Both the position numbers and the translations under genes were made by a program. Positions 29,329 to 36,389 of a DNA stretch of 54,727 bases are shown in pieces; position 1 is the first letter of the stretch, and each line of letters begins with the position of its first letter. The stretch lies in NCBI GenBank assembly GCA_026984935.1, contig JALSRD010000058.1:1-54727 (forward strand). Direction: 5' to 3'. The stretch is from Desulfobacterales bacterium. Lineage in GTDB: Bacteria > Desulfobacterota > Desulfobacteria > Desulfobacterales > JALSRD01. The notes beneath the pieces were generated by a model. It worked only from the letters and a program-made list of their open reading frames with translations. It was not told where the DNA came from and ran no database searches.

Positions 29329-30597
29329 TCAAAGTGGTTCCAGGAATACCGGATTTTCCTCCCGGCTTCGCACCACCGCCGAACCTTTTTTCTGACCGAC
29401 AATCTTCAAAAGGTCCCATTCACCTTGCGCCGCCTTCCTGGATTTTCCGGTGACGATATATACCGAGCTGACGGCCTGATGATCCCATGAGCGCCATTGC
29501 TCCTCATCTTTCAACAGGGTGAACTTATGCCCTTCAAGTGCTTTTATGACGGCACCGGCATCAAAGCTCGCGGCTCTTTTTACGGCCGAAACCCATTCAT
29601 GCACTGCAACCCAGGCCGCTGCCGCCGAAGAGCCGGGCGCTTTTCCATATTTTGCCCTGAAAGCACTCACAAACGCTTTGCTCCCCGCATACCGATCCGC
29701 CAGTCCCCAATACCAGTTGACGGTTGAATATACACCGTCCAGGGCATCAAAACCGACACCGTGGGCCATATTGAGCTCCATGAGCGGAACCACGATTTTG
29801 GTCTCTTTTTTAATCTGCAGTGTATCAGCCTGCTTCAAAGCCGTGATCAGATCCTGTCCAAAGAGGGAAAGGACCAGAACATCGGGTTTTCTTTTCTTGA
29901 CTTTCAGAAGCTCATTGGTGAAATCTTTTTGCCCCAATGGTGTGCGCAGGACACCCACTGTATCACATTCCGCGGCCTCCGTGGCCAATCGCAGGGATTC
30001 CTCCAAGGAATGCCCCCATGTATAATCTGCCGTAATATAGAAATATTCGGCTCCTTTGCCAAACCGCTTGACGAGGAAAGGCCCCAGGGCCTTTCCGGTC
30101 ATCCAGGCATTAAAATACCACCTGAAGGTGTGCCGATGGGCTTTTTGGATGACGAATCCGGCTTTGGTCACCAGGTAACCGGTTGTTGCGTTGGAATGGG
30201 TCAGGGCCGCCATGAAAATCCGGTCATATTTTTGGCAGACATCACTTTGAGCGACAGCAACGGCGCTGCTCGAACCTCCGGTTACCATGACGGCATTGTA
30301 TTTCTTAATCAATTCAAGGGCGTTTTTTTTGGCAATTTGCGGATTTGTATGCGTATCTCTGATTACATAGGAAATTTTTTTTCCTAAGACCCCCCCAGCG
30401 GCATTGATCTGTTCAACGGCCAGTTTATAGGCACCCTCTTCATCTTTGCCCTGCATCCTGTAGGAACCGCTCAAGGGAACATTAACTCCAATGACCACTT
30501 CAGAATCCTGGGCACCGGCGATCTGGCCAACGAGGAAAAAGCACCATAAACAACAGACGAGTACTACCGTGGTTTTCCTGGCTGTTTCGATCATCAT
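29329..30597 (-). CDS. periplasmic binding protein, branched-chain amino acid (LivK) type
   Basis: This 422-aa protein has a Sec signal peptide (hydrophobic about 9-27, cleavage near AGAQD) and a type I periplasmic binding fold starting VVIGVNVPLSGSYRMQG and containing AVEQINAAGGVLGKKI, GGSSSAVA and a TWGHSLEES hinge. This group binds branched-chain amino acids, amides or aromatic acids. No LivHMGF permease or ATPase genes are nearby, so it may feed the adjacent Cache-HAMP receptor rather than a transporter. AGGAAGG precedes the first ATG. Confidence 0.85.
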   Translation of the reverse strand: MMIETARKTTVVLVCCLWCFFLVGQIAGAQDSEVVIGVNVPLSGSYRMQGKDEEGAYKLAVEQINAAGGVLGKKISYVIRDTHTNPQIAKKNALELIKKYNAVMVTGGSSSAVAVAQSDVCQKYDRIFMAALTHSNATTGYLVTKAGFVIQKAHRHTFRWYFNAWMTGKALGPFLVKRFGKGAEYFYITADYTWGHSLEESLRLATEAAECDTVGVLRTPLGQKDFTNELLKVKKRKPDVLVLSLFGQDLITALKQADTLQIKKETKIVVPLMELNMAHGVGFDALDGVYSTVNWYWGLADRYAGSKAFVSAFRAKYGKAPGSSAAAAWVAVHEWVSAVKRAASFDAGAVIKALEGHKFTLLKDEEQWRSWDHQAVSSVYIVTGKSRKAAQGEWDLLKIVGQKKGSAVVRSREENPVFLEPL

Positions 30598-31062
30598 ACG
30601 CCTTCCTTGCTTGCATCGGTTTAAAGGCTGTCAATCAAACGTTCATTTCACCTTTTCAGCGGGTCTGCCCTGCTGATGCGAAGCACATGACAGACCTCTA
30701 TTGGTGCGCCTGCAATATGGATGCCATCACAACTTTGGCTTTGCAAGTTTTCTTGACTATTGATTTACAATAATAATCGGACGGTTACGGTTTAACGCCC
30801 ACATTGTTTCCCGGCCGGTAATTCATTTTGACCGGGCCACCTTGAACTATACCGGCTCCCACAAAACGCCGCGCAGCGAATGGCCCGATAACCCCTGCAG
30901 GTGGCTCCCTCTTGATGTGACCCCACGCAATGCTTATGGTTATGGGAACTTAGCCTGGACAAGTAAGTCCTCTTCCGCCGTGCCGGCGGTTTCACAAAGA
31001 ATCCCGGGAAAGGCTATCCGGATCAGACGGAGGCCATGATCGGAAGGCAAGATAGGCAGACT

Positions 31063-31239
31063 CGTAAAAAGTCGGTTTCGGGCGGATCGCGAGACTTTTC
31101 ACCGAAAAACACGGCGCGGGGTTGGCCCTTAAAAATTCCAATCTGTTTGAGGAGCTTGTGACAACGTTCTTGGGATTTGGCGCAACGACGCACAGTCTAC
31201 GAAAGGCTTTTAGCAAGCGAGAAGTCCGGACTTTTTACG
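31063..31239 (-). repeat. dispersed repeat family 2, copy F
   Basis: This 177-bp element has ends CGTAAAAAGTC and GACTTTTTACG, an exact 11-bp inverted pair. Its reverse complement aligns end to end with 18042-18217. Confidence 0.75.
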
Positions 31240-31247
31240 AAATTATC

Positions 31248-31506
31248 ACCTGAATTTTGCAAGCGTCGCGTTTGCCGCCTATACAAGGCGCAGGGCATGC
31301 AGCTGTCGTATACAGACGCAACTGCCCTGCAACACAGTAGAGGCGGTAAAATCGGCGCTCCCGCAGGGCAGACAATTTTGAAGTCAAAATGGAAGGTTTC
31401 CGAACATACCAATGACACTATAAAATATCGCGCTGCATCCATAGACAACCATGAGATAACATTACAATTTTATAAGTTTTCAAAATTGTCTGTGCATGAT
31501 TCAGGT
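31248..31506 (-). repeat. MITE-like repeat, copy B (full length)
   Basis: This 259-bp copy is in inverse orientation to copies A, C and D. Its ends are ACCTGAATTTTGCA and TGCATGATTCAGGT. It is flanked on both sides by ATC, a perfect 3-bp target duplication. It is the best reference for the undeleted interior. Confidence 0.88.
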
Positions 31507-31595
31507 ATCAAGACCATCAATACCGACAATCAGCCCGGCGTCCGGCCGGCAGAGGGGTCTGGGGCCCGCATGGGACCGTCTGCAAGGAGGAAATC

Positions 31596-32075
31596 ATGAA
31601 TCATATCGTGCACCAGTCGCGCATCACCATCACCCGCGAAAAAGGACCCACACGCATTGCTGAAATCGAGGGGTTTGCCGAGCCCGTTTATTACGGCGTA
31701 CACGGGGGCATTAAGGATTTTTACGGCGTTACCCCCGATGAAGAACATGCCGCCACCCTGGATCATATCGTGGGTGCGGTGGGCGGCTGAATGATGGGGA
31801 CACTGGCCATGGTACTGGCCGGCAAGAAAATCCGCACATTCAGGGACCGTTTCAGGGCCACCGTGACCGGGGATATCGAGGACGTGGACGGGACGCTGAA
31901 GATCACGCGCATCCAGGTTCACTACCACCTCAAGGTGGAAGCAGAAAAACGTACGGCCGCACGCGAAGCCCTGGGGAAATACCTGCCGCTCTGCCCGGGC
32001 GCGCAGAGCGTCATCGGCTGTATCGACATCCACCACACGCTCACGCTGGAAGACCTGCCGAATCCGCACGCATAA
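31596..32075 (+). CDS. OsmC-family selenoprotein (TGA-encoded Sec65)
   Basis: OsmC/Ohr proteins reduce organic peroxides through a peroxidatic and a resolving cysteine. Here the frame reads from ATG 31596 (AGGAGG 5 nt upstream) to a TGA at 31788-31790 and continues in the same frame to 32075, 159 residues in all. The TGA stands exactly where the family has its catalytic Cys, after AVGG and before MMGTLAM. A second conserved Cys (about residue 133, LPLCPG) remains. A hairpin fitting the bacterial SECIS pattern begins 12 nt after the TGA. Read naively it would be split into 64-aa and 94-aa pieces. A nonsense mutation is the alternative, but it would have had to hit the catalytic codon by chance. 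Confidence 0.88.
31803..31822 (+). promoter_or_regulatory. bacterial SECIS-like hairpin
   Basis: A 7-bp stem (CTGGCCA/TGGCCGG, one G-U pair) closes a 6-nt loop TGGTAC. The loop begins 19 nt after the TGA and has G at its second position. Known bacterial SECIS elements have the apical loop about 16-37 nt from the UGA with a G among its first two bases. Confidence 0.75.
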
Positions 32076-32294
32076 TCAGTCCGGATGGGGCCATTGCCTG
32101 TCCTTTTGCTCTGCAAAGTAACAGAAACGGTTCCAGGTATATGCTTTTTGCGAAATCGGACAGCGCAGGGTGACCTTGCGCTCATCGACCGCAACGACCT
32201 CCCAGTCTCCCTTGCGCGGCCCCGAGGCGATATTAATCTTCTGTCCCACACGAAAGGGATAGGGTTTAAAAACGCTGATGTTTTGTTTGGGCAT
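32076..32294 (-). CDS. small conserved hypothetical protein
   Basis: This 72-aa basic protein starts at ATG 32294 with GGGAGG 6 nt upstream; the frame is open to 32351 without support. It reads as a compact beta-rich domain (FRVGQKINIASGPRKGDWEVV..., KVTLRCPISQKAYTW), reminiscent of KOW/SH3-like folds. The stop codon abuts the OsmC stop (convergent, no gap). Function unknown. Confidence 0.65.
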   Translation of the reverse strand: MPKQNISVFKPYPFRVGQKINIASGPRKGDWEVVAVDERKVTLRCPISQKAYTWNRFCYFAEQKDRQWPHPD

Positions 32295-32375
32295 CCTGTT
32301 CCTCCCATGATTCCCGGTGCCAACGCACACCGTACACCACATATCAAACATGTATCAAAATTTGGAAAAAAACGC

Positions 32376-32403
32376 TTGACATATCACAAAGTGATACTAT
32401 AGT
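32376..32403 (+). promoter_or_regulatory. sigma-70 promoter with operator-like palindrome in the spacer
   Basis: TTGACA (32376-32381), a 16-bp spacer and TATAGT (32398-32403) form a promoter. The spacer is almost exactly filled by the perfect inverted repeat TATCAC-AAA-GTGATA (32382-32396), the typical position of a repressor operator. A start site near 32410 would serve the small RNA candidate. Confidence 0.6.
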
Positions 32404-32409
32404 CATAAT

Positions 32410-32490
32410 AAGCAGTAAAATTTTTTCATTCATTCTCTCCTTTCAACCCGGGATGGCCTTTCCCCCAAAAGGCCATCCCAATCTTTTTTT
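32410..32490 (+). ncRNA. candidate small regulatory RNA, about 80 nt
   Basis: Promoter and strong terminator bracket about 80 nt with no open frame on this strand. The unpaired middle contains CTCTCCTTTC (32435-32444), complementary to a Shine-Dalgarno core (AAAGGAGA), a common seed in translation-repressing RNAs. On the opposite strand the same bases make a Shine-Dalgarno for a 29-codon frame, a less likely reading. Expression is not shown by sequence alone. Confidence 0.5.
32450..32490 (+). terminator. rho-independent terminator
   Basis: A perfect 12-bp stem GGGATGGCCTTT/AAAGGCCATCCC (32450-32461/32468-32479) with a 6-nt C-rich loop is followed by AATC and seven T. There is no T-run on the other strand, so it acts rightward. 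Confidence 0.85.
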
Positions 32491-32523
32491 GCCGGCAGCC
32501 ATGCAGCCATTTACGGTTTTTTT

Positions 32524-32690
32524 ACCTGAATCTTGCACAGACAATTTTGAAAACTTATAAAATTGTCTGCCCTGCGGGAGCGCCGATTTTACCCCATCTA
32601 CTGTGTTGCAGGGCATTTGCGTCTGTATACTACAGCTGCATGCCCTGCGCCTTGTATAGGCGGCAAACGCGACGCTTGCAAGATTCAGGT
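32524..32690 (+). repeat. MITE-like repeat, copy C (internally deleted)
   Basis: This 167-bp copy has perfect 14-bp terminal inverted repeats (ACCTGAATCTTGCA / TGCAAGATTCAGGT) and TTT on both flanks. Relative to copy B it lacks about 92 bp between two AAAATTGT direct repeats and keeps one of them at the junction. Confidence 0.88.
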
Positions 32691-32743
32691 TTTACATGGC
32701 GTAATGTCCGGTTGGCCCCATCACATCATCCGCAACGCTTCCG

Positions 32744-33673
32744 CTAACTGCCTCCCGGGTCGATAGTTTTTGGCGGAGCCAGGCGCCGGGGGCTTTTGCG
32801 TTGCTGGCTGATGAATACCCCGATAAAAACCAGCGCCGAGGCCGGGTACTGCATGGGCGTGAAGCGTTCGGCCAGCACGATCCATCCCAGAATGAGGGCG
32901 AAAACCGGGATCAGATTGACAAACGCCGATGCCTGGCTGGCCGGCATGCGGCTGACCCCGTAGTTGTACGCACCGTAGGCGCCCAGCGTCACGAAAACAC
33001 CCAGGTACAGGATGCTCGACAGCGGCACGACCTCGATTTTCAGAGACCCCAGGGGCGGGCCCATGAAAAGCAGCGGCAGGTAGAAAAAACTCCCGATGAA
33101 GCTCTGCAGAGCGGCGAGGAAAAACGGATGGTAACGGGCGGAAAGGCGTTTCAGGCTGACGGTGTAGCCCGTTGCGCAGACCATGGCGGAAAACTCCAGA
33201 AAATTACCCAGCAGCGGACGTGGCGCATCGAACGAAGGTTCGGCACCCAGGCTCAGCCAGCAGACGCCGGCAATGGCGACGGCAAAGCCGAAATAGGTTC
33301 TGCCGCCCACGCGCTCCTTGAGCACCAGGCCGGCGCACAGCGCTACCAGCAGCGGCAGCAGCGCCGTGATCATGCCCGCCTGAGTGGCCGTCGTATTCTT
33401 CAGCGCCTGGGCTTCGAATAGAAAGTACAGGCAGGGCTCACAAAGGGTCATGAACAAAATGAGTTTGAGATCTTTTTTGCGGATGGCGGCGGGCTTGACG
33501 CCCCTGAAGATCAGCAGGAAACAGCAGGCGGCCACGGCCATGCGGCCGAAAATCACCAGCATGGGATCATAGGCCCGGAAGGCCAGCTTCAGGGCGATGA
33601 AAGAGCTGGCCCACAGCAGCACGGCCACCAGGAGACTGGCGATGGGCCGCCATTCGGATAGAATGGTTGTCAA
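32744..33673 (-). CDS. EamA/DMT-family transporter
   Basis: This 309-aa integral membrane protein has about ten hydrophobic helices in two homologous halves (each an EamA domain; first half from LLVAVLLWASSFIALK, second from FLEFSAMVCATGYTVS). RhaT/YdcZ-like DMT carriers export amino acids or other metabolites. The C-terminal tail is positively charged. The substrate cannot be read. It lies downstream of tesB on the same strand with a 55-bp gap. Confidence 0.85.
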   Translation of the reverse strand: MTTILSEWRPIASLLVAVLLWASSFIALKLAFRAYDPMLVIFGRMAVAACCFLLIFRGVKPAAIRKKDLKLILFMTLCEPCLYFLFEAQALKNTTATQAGMITALLPLLVALCAGLVLKERVGGRTYFGFAVAIAGVCWLSLGAEPSFDAPRPLLGNFLEFSAMVCATGYTVSLKRLSARYHPFFLAALQSFIGSFFYLPLLFMGPPLGSLKIEVVPLSSILYLGVFVTLGAYGAYNYGVSRMPASQASAFVNLIPVFALILGWIVLAERFTPMQYPASALVFIGVFISQQRKSPRRLAPPKTIDPGGS

Positions 33674-33728
33674 ATGTTTTTCTCCTTATGGGGCTCGGCG
33701 CACCTGCCGCATGTTGCAACGCCGGACA

Positions 33729-34607
33729 TCACGCCCGGCAACGGATGAGGCCTTCCTGGACCACCGAAGCCACCAGTTTCCCGTCGCGCGTGAAGATCTG
33801 CCCGCTGTTCAAGCCCCGCGCACCGCTGGCACTGGGGCTGCGCATGGTGTACAGCAGCCAGTCGTCCATGCGAAAATCCCGGTGAAACCACATGGCATGG
33901 TCCAGGCTGGCCACCTGCATCTGCGGATCCCAGAAAGAACGTCCGTGAGGGTACAGGGCCGTGCTGACCAACCCGAAATCCGAGGCGTAGGCCAGCAGGC
34001 ACTGATGCAGCGTCTCATCATCCGGCAGCCTGCCACGGGCTTTAAGCCAGGTGAATCGCAGCGGTTCCTGCTTTTGCAAAGATTCCGGCTGCATGGGGTT
34101 GATGGGCCGGACCTCGATGGGATGGCGGCAGAAAAAGCGTGTGCGCACTTCCCGCGGGAGCCGGCTGGATGCCCGCAAGGCGATTTCCCTCTGGGATGCG
34201 ATCCCTTCCGGGCCGGGAACTTTGGGTGCCGGGTCCTGGTGTTCAAGCCCGCTCTCGGGGACCTGAAACGACACAGACATGTTAAAAATCGCACGCCCCT
34301 CCTGGCTGGCCACGATCCTGCGGGTGGTGAAACTGTGCCCGTCCCGGATACAGTCCACCGCGTAATCGATGGGCCGGGCGGCATCTCCCCGGCGCAGGAA
34401 GTAGGCATGCAGGCTGTGCGCCCGCCGCCGGTCCGCCGGCACGCTTGCGGCTGCCGCGGAAAGCGCCTGGCCCAGCACCTGGCCGCCAAACAGATTGCCG
34501 AAGCCCAGATCCTGGCTTTGGCCGCGAAAACGGCCGGGACCGGTTTTTTCCAGCCGCAGCAGGCCGACCAGTTCCTCAAGCACACTTTTCGGCGGACACT
34601 TTTTCAC
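33729..34607 (-). CDS. tesB: acyl-CoA thioesterase II
   Basis: TesB hydrolyses medium/long acyl-CoA to free acid. The 292-aa protein carries the double hotdog fold signature blocks: GNLFGGQVLGQAL, LHAYFLRRGD, RDGHSFTTRRI, FNMSVSFQ in the first half and LDHAMWFHRDFRMDDWLLY in the second (catalytic Asp). The start is GTG at 34607, giving the standard length; the Shine-Dalgarno is weak. It is probably co-transcribed with the DMT gene. Confidence 0.92.
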   Translation of the reverse strand: MKKCPPKSVLEELVGLLRLEKTGPGRFRGQSQDLGFGNLFGGQVLGQALSAAAASVPADRRRAHSLHAYFLRRGDAARPIDYAVDCIRDGHSFTTRRIVASQEGRAIFNMSVSFQVPESGLEHQDPAPKVPGPEGIASQREIALRASSRLPREVRTRFFCRHPIEVRPINPMQPESLQKQEPLRFTWLKARGRLPDDETLHQCLLAYASDFGLVSTALYPHGRSFWDPQMQVASLDHAMWFHRDFRMDDWLLYTMRSPSASGARGLNSGQIFTRDGKLVASVVQEGLIRCRA

Positions 34608-34771
34608 CGCAAAACCCGTCCGTGCAAAGGCGATGGCATCCTACCGGGCCGGCGCTTGGTTCCGGGGCTAAGATTCGGCGCGCCCACCGGTACCGGGGAA
34701 AGGATTGTCGCTGAAACCAGATCCGTCACAGGGCGCGCCTCCGGCGACTGTCGGCAAATCATGCCACCAGG

Positions 34772-35485
34772 TCAGCGACTTTCGATCCACTGGTCCGAAC
34801 CGGCCAGTTTGACGGCCACATGCGTAAAGTATACGCGGAACTTTCCGCCTGCGCTGCGGTGGTCCAGTGCAATGGTCAGCGGCCCGAACTGGCGGTAGTT
34901 TTCCCAGGTGGTGATCCGCGACGGCTTCCGGGCCCCGCCGCGGCGGTAGATCCACTGGATAATACGGTAATTGCCGCCCATGAACAGCTCGTAGACGTCG
35001 CCGGGCGTGTAACCGCCCGCAGACGGGTAGCTGGCCACGATACGCCGCGCTTTTCCCGTACCGATGGGCAGCGGCTGCATACCCTTGTCCTCAAGCTTGA
35101 CCTGGGCATCCCAGGACAGGTGCAGCGGGAAGAGCAACCAGTAGTTGTCGTTAATGAAGCGTGCATCGATTTTCTTGAGTTGCCCATCGCCCCCGCGCGG
35201 CATTGCCTTCCGGCTGTATGTCACCGGCTCCTGCTGGCCGCCGGGGATAAAGGTCACACGATCGCTGCGCGGTTCCCAAACCCATTTTCGGCTGACCCGC
35301 TTGGCGTCCTTTTGCACGTTGAAGGTGTACCGTATCTTTTCAACCTTGTTGAAATCCGCCGCACCGTATGCGGCCGCCAAATGCTGCCGCACACCATCCT
35401 GGGCCATGGCCGCCAGGGTGCCGCAAAAGAAAAACACGCCCGTCAGGGCACAAAGGGTCATCAAACGTCTGCTGAAAGGCTGCAT
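34772..35485 (-). CDS. exported conserved hypothetical protein
   Basis: This 237-aa protein has an N-terminal signal peptide (hydrophobic about 8-26, cleavage near AAMAQD). The mature part looks like a lipoprotein-carrier-like or outer-membrane-lipid-binding beta fold (RYTFNVQKDAKRVSRKWVWEPRSD, YELFMGGNYRIIQWIYRRGG, TTWENYRQFGPLTIALDH), but I do not recognise the family. It is likely periplasmic and is flanked by short non-coding gaps. Confidence 0.65.
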   Translation of the reverse strand: MQPFSRRLMTLCALTGVFFFCGTLAAMAQDGVRQHLAAAYGAADFNKVEKIRYTFNVQKDAKRVSRKWVWEPRSDRVTFIPGGQQEPVTYSRKAMPRGGDGQLKKIDARFINDNYWLLFPLHLSWDAQVKLEDKGMQPLPIGTGKARRIVASYPSAGGYTPGDVYELFMGGNYRIIQWIYRRGGARKPSRITTWENYRQFGPLTIALDHRSAGGKFRVYFTHVAVKLAGSDQWIESR

Positions 35486-35826
35486 AGCTCCCCCCTTTAC
35501 CGTTGCCGAAATACGCCTGCCGGAATGCAGCTGCGCACAACAAAAGGTTTACGCAAAAACAACTTCACATTTTACCGCGAATCCCGCCCGGCTGGGCTGC
35601 AAAAGCGTGGAAGGCTCCAGATTATCCTGCACTTTCGCACCTTGCCGGCCACACCTGCGGCATGGCCGGCCACCGGTGCAAAAACGCCAAAAATTAAGCA
35701 CATGCTCCTGTGCAAACCCTGAAGCACCCCCACAGACATCTGGGACCGTCCGGACGTAAACGGTTGAGTCCCATCGCGGCATGTGCCGCAGATTATCTGC
35801 CGGGGCTGCTTTTGGGCCTGCCGCAA

Positions 35827-36159
35827 CTACTGGCCCTGGCCGGGAACGATGATCCGCGAATCCTCCTTCTTTTTGGCCTTTTGGGCTTCGGTGATCATTC
35901 TTTCGACTTCCTGTTTCAGCGCCGCGGGAAATTTTTCGATGGCTTCCGGCAGCGTCTTGGCGTCGATCATGCAGGTTACCGGAAACGGGCCGTCGGGGGA
36001 CATCAGCTGCGTTTGTCCCATGAAAAGCGAATCCCGGCTGTCATCCACCGCGCCGTCTGCGGTCACCGGTGTCAGTCTGCGGATGGCGCCGACCTTCAAA
36101 TCGTTGAAAGAATCCTCGCGATACAAGTTGTCTGCATTCAGATTGAGATTAAGATCCAC
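35827..36159 (-). CDS. conserved hypothetical cytoplasmic protein
   Basis: This 110-aa protein starts with GTG at 36159, with AGGAGG 6 nt upstream. The N-terminal half is beta-rich (MDLNLNLNADNLYREDSF, VGAIRRLTPVTADG). The C-terminal part is a charged helix (LPEAIEKFPAALKQEVERMITEAQKAKKKED). Its pattern of a polypeptide with a cytoplasmic helix tail is found in related deltaproteobacteria without an assigned role. No membrane segment. Confidence 0.6.
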   Translation of the reverse strand: MDLNLNLNADNLYREDSFNDLKVGAIRRLTPVTADGAVDDSRDSLFMGQTQLMSPDGPFPVTCMIDAKTLPEAIEKFPAALKQEVERMITEAQKAKKKEDSRIIVPGQGQ

Positions 36160-36209
36160 CCAGTGCCTCCTTAAAAGCAGGTGTCTGTGTCGGCCTGCAC
36201 CTTGCCCGT

Positions 36210-36244
36210 AAAAAATGAAAAAAACAGGGCTCCGACGGCCCTGT
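36210..36244 (-). terminator. rho-independent terminator for the OYE gene
   Basis: On the minus strand a 7-bp stem ACAGGGC/GCCCTGT with a 7-nt loop (36224-36244) is followed by a run of T broken once by CA (36210-36223). It lies about 150 bp beyond the stop of the oxidoreductase gene. Confidence 0.7.
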
Positions 36245-36389
36245 CCCGAAATGATGGATTAAGAAGTCGGGAAAACGCGGAAACAGCCCTTAAACGAAGT
36301 GCAACGTCTTGAAACGACGTTATCCAACGCAGCCCTGAATGTCAACAGGCAGACCTTGAAGGCTGCTGCCCCTGCCGCCGCATGCCCGG

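Larger units (their letters stand above)
30598..31595. other. repeat-rich non-coding region upstream of the OsmC gene
   Basis: About 1 kb without a supportable gene. It holds repeat family 2 copy F (31063-31239) and MITE-like copy B (31248-31506), 8 bp apart. 30600-31060 has low-quality frames only (for example around 30842-31039) and looks like decayed sequence. Confidence 0.6.

Noticed and set aside
31197-31448. Minus-strand frame of 83 aa with similar frames at 32547-32747 and 12077-12598
   Set aside because: These share sequence only because they lie in copies of the MITE-like repeat; starts and ends differ and no ribosome-binding site is consistent.
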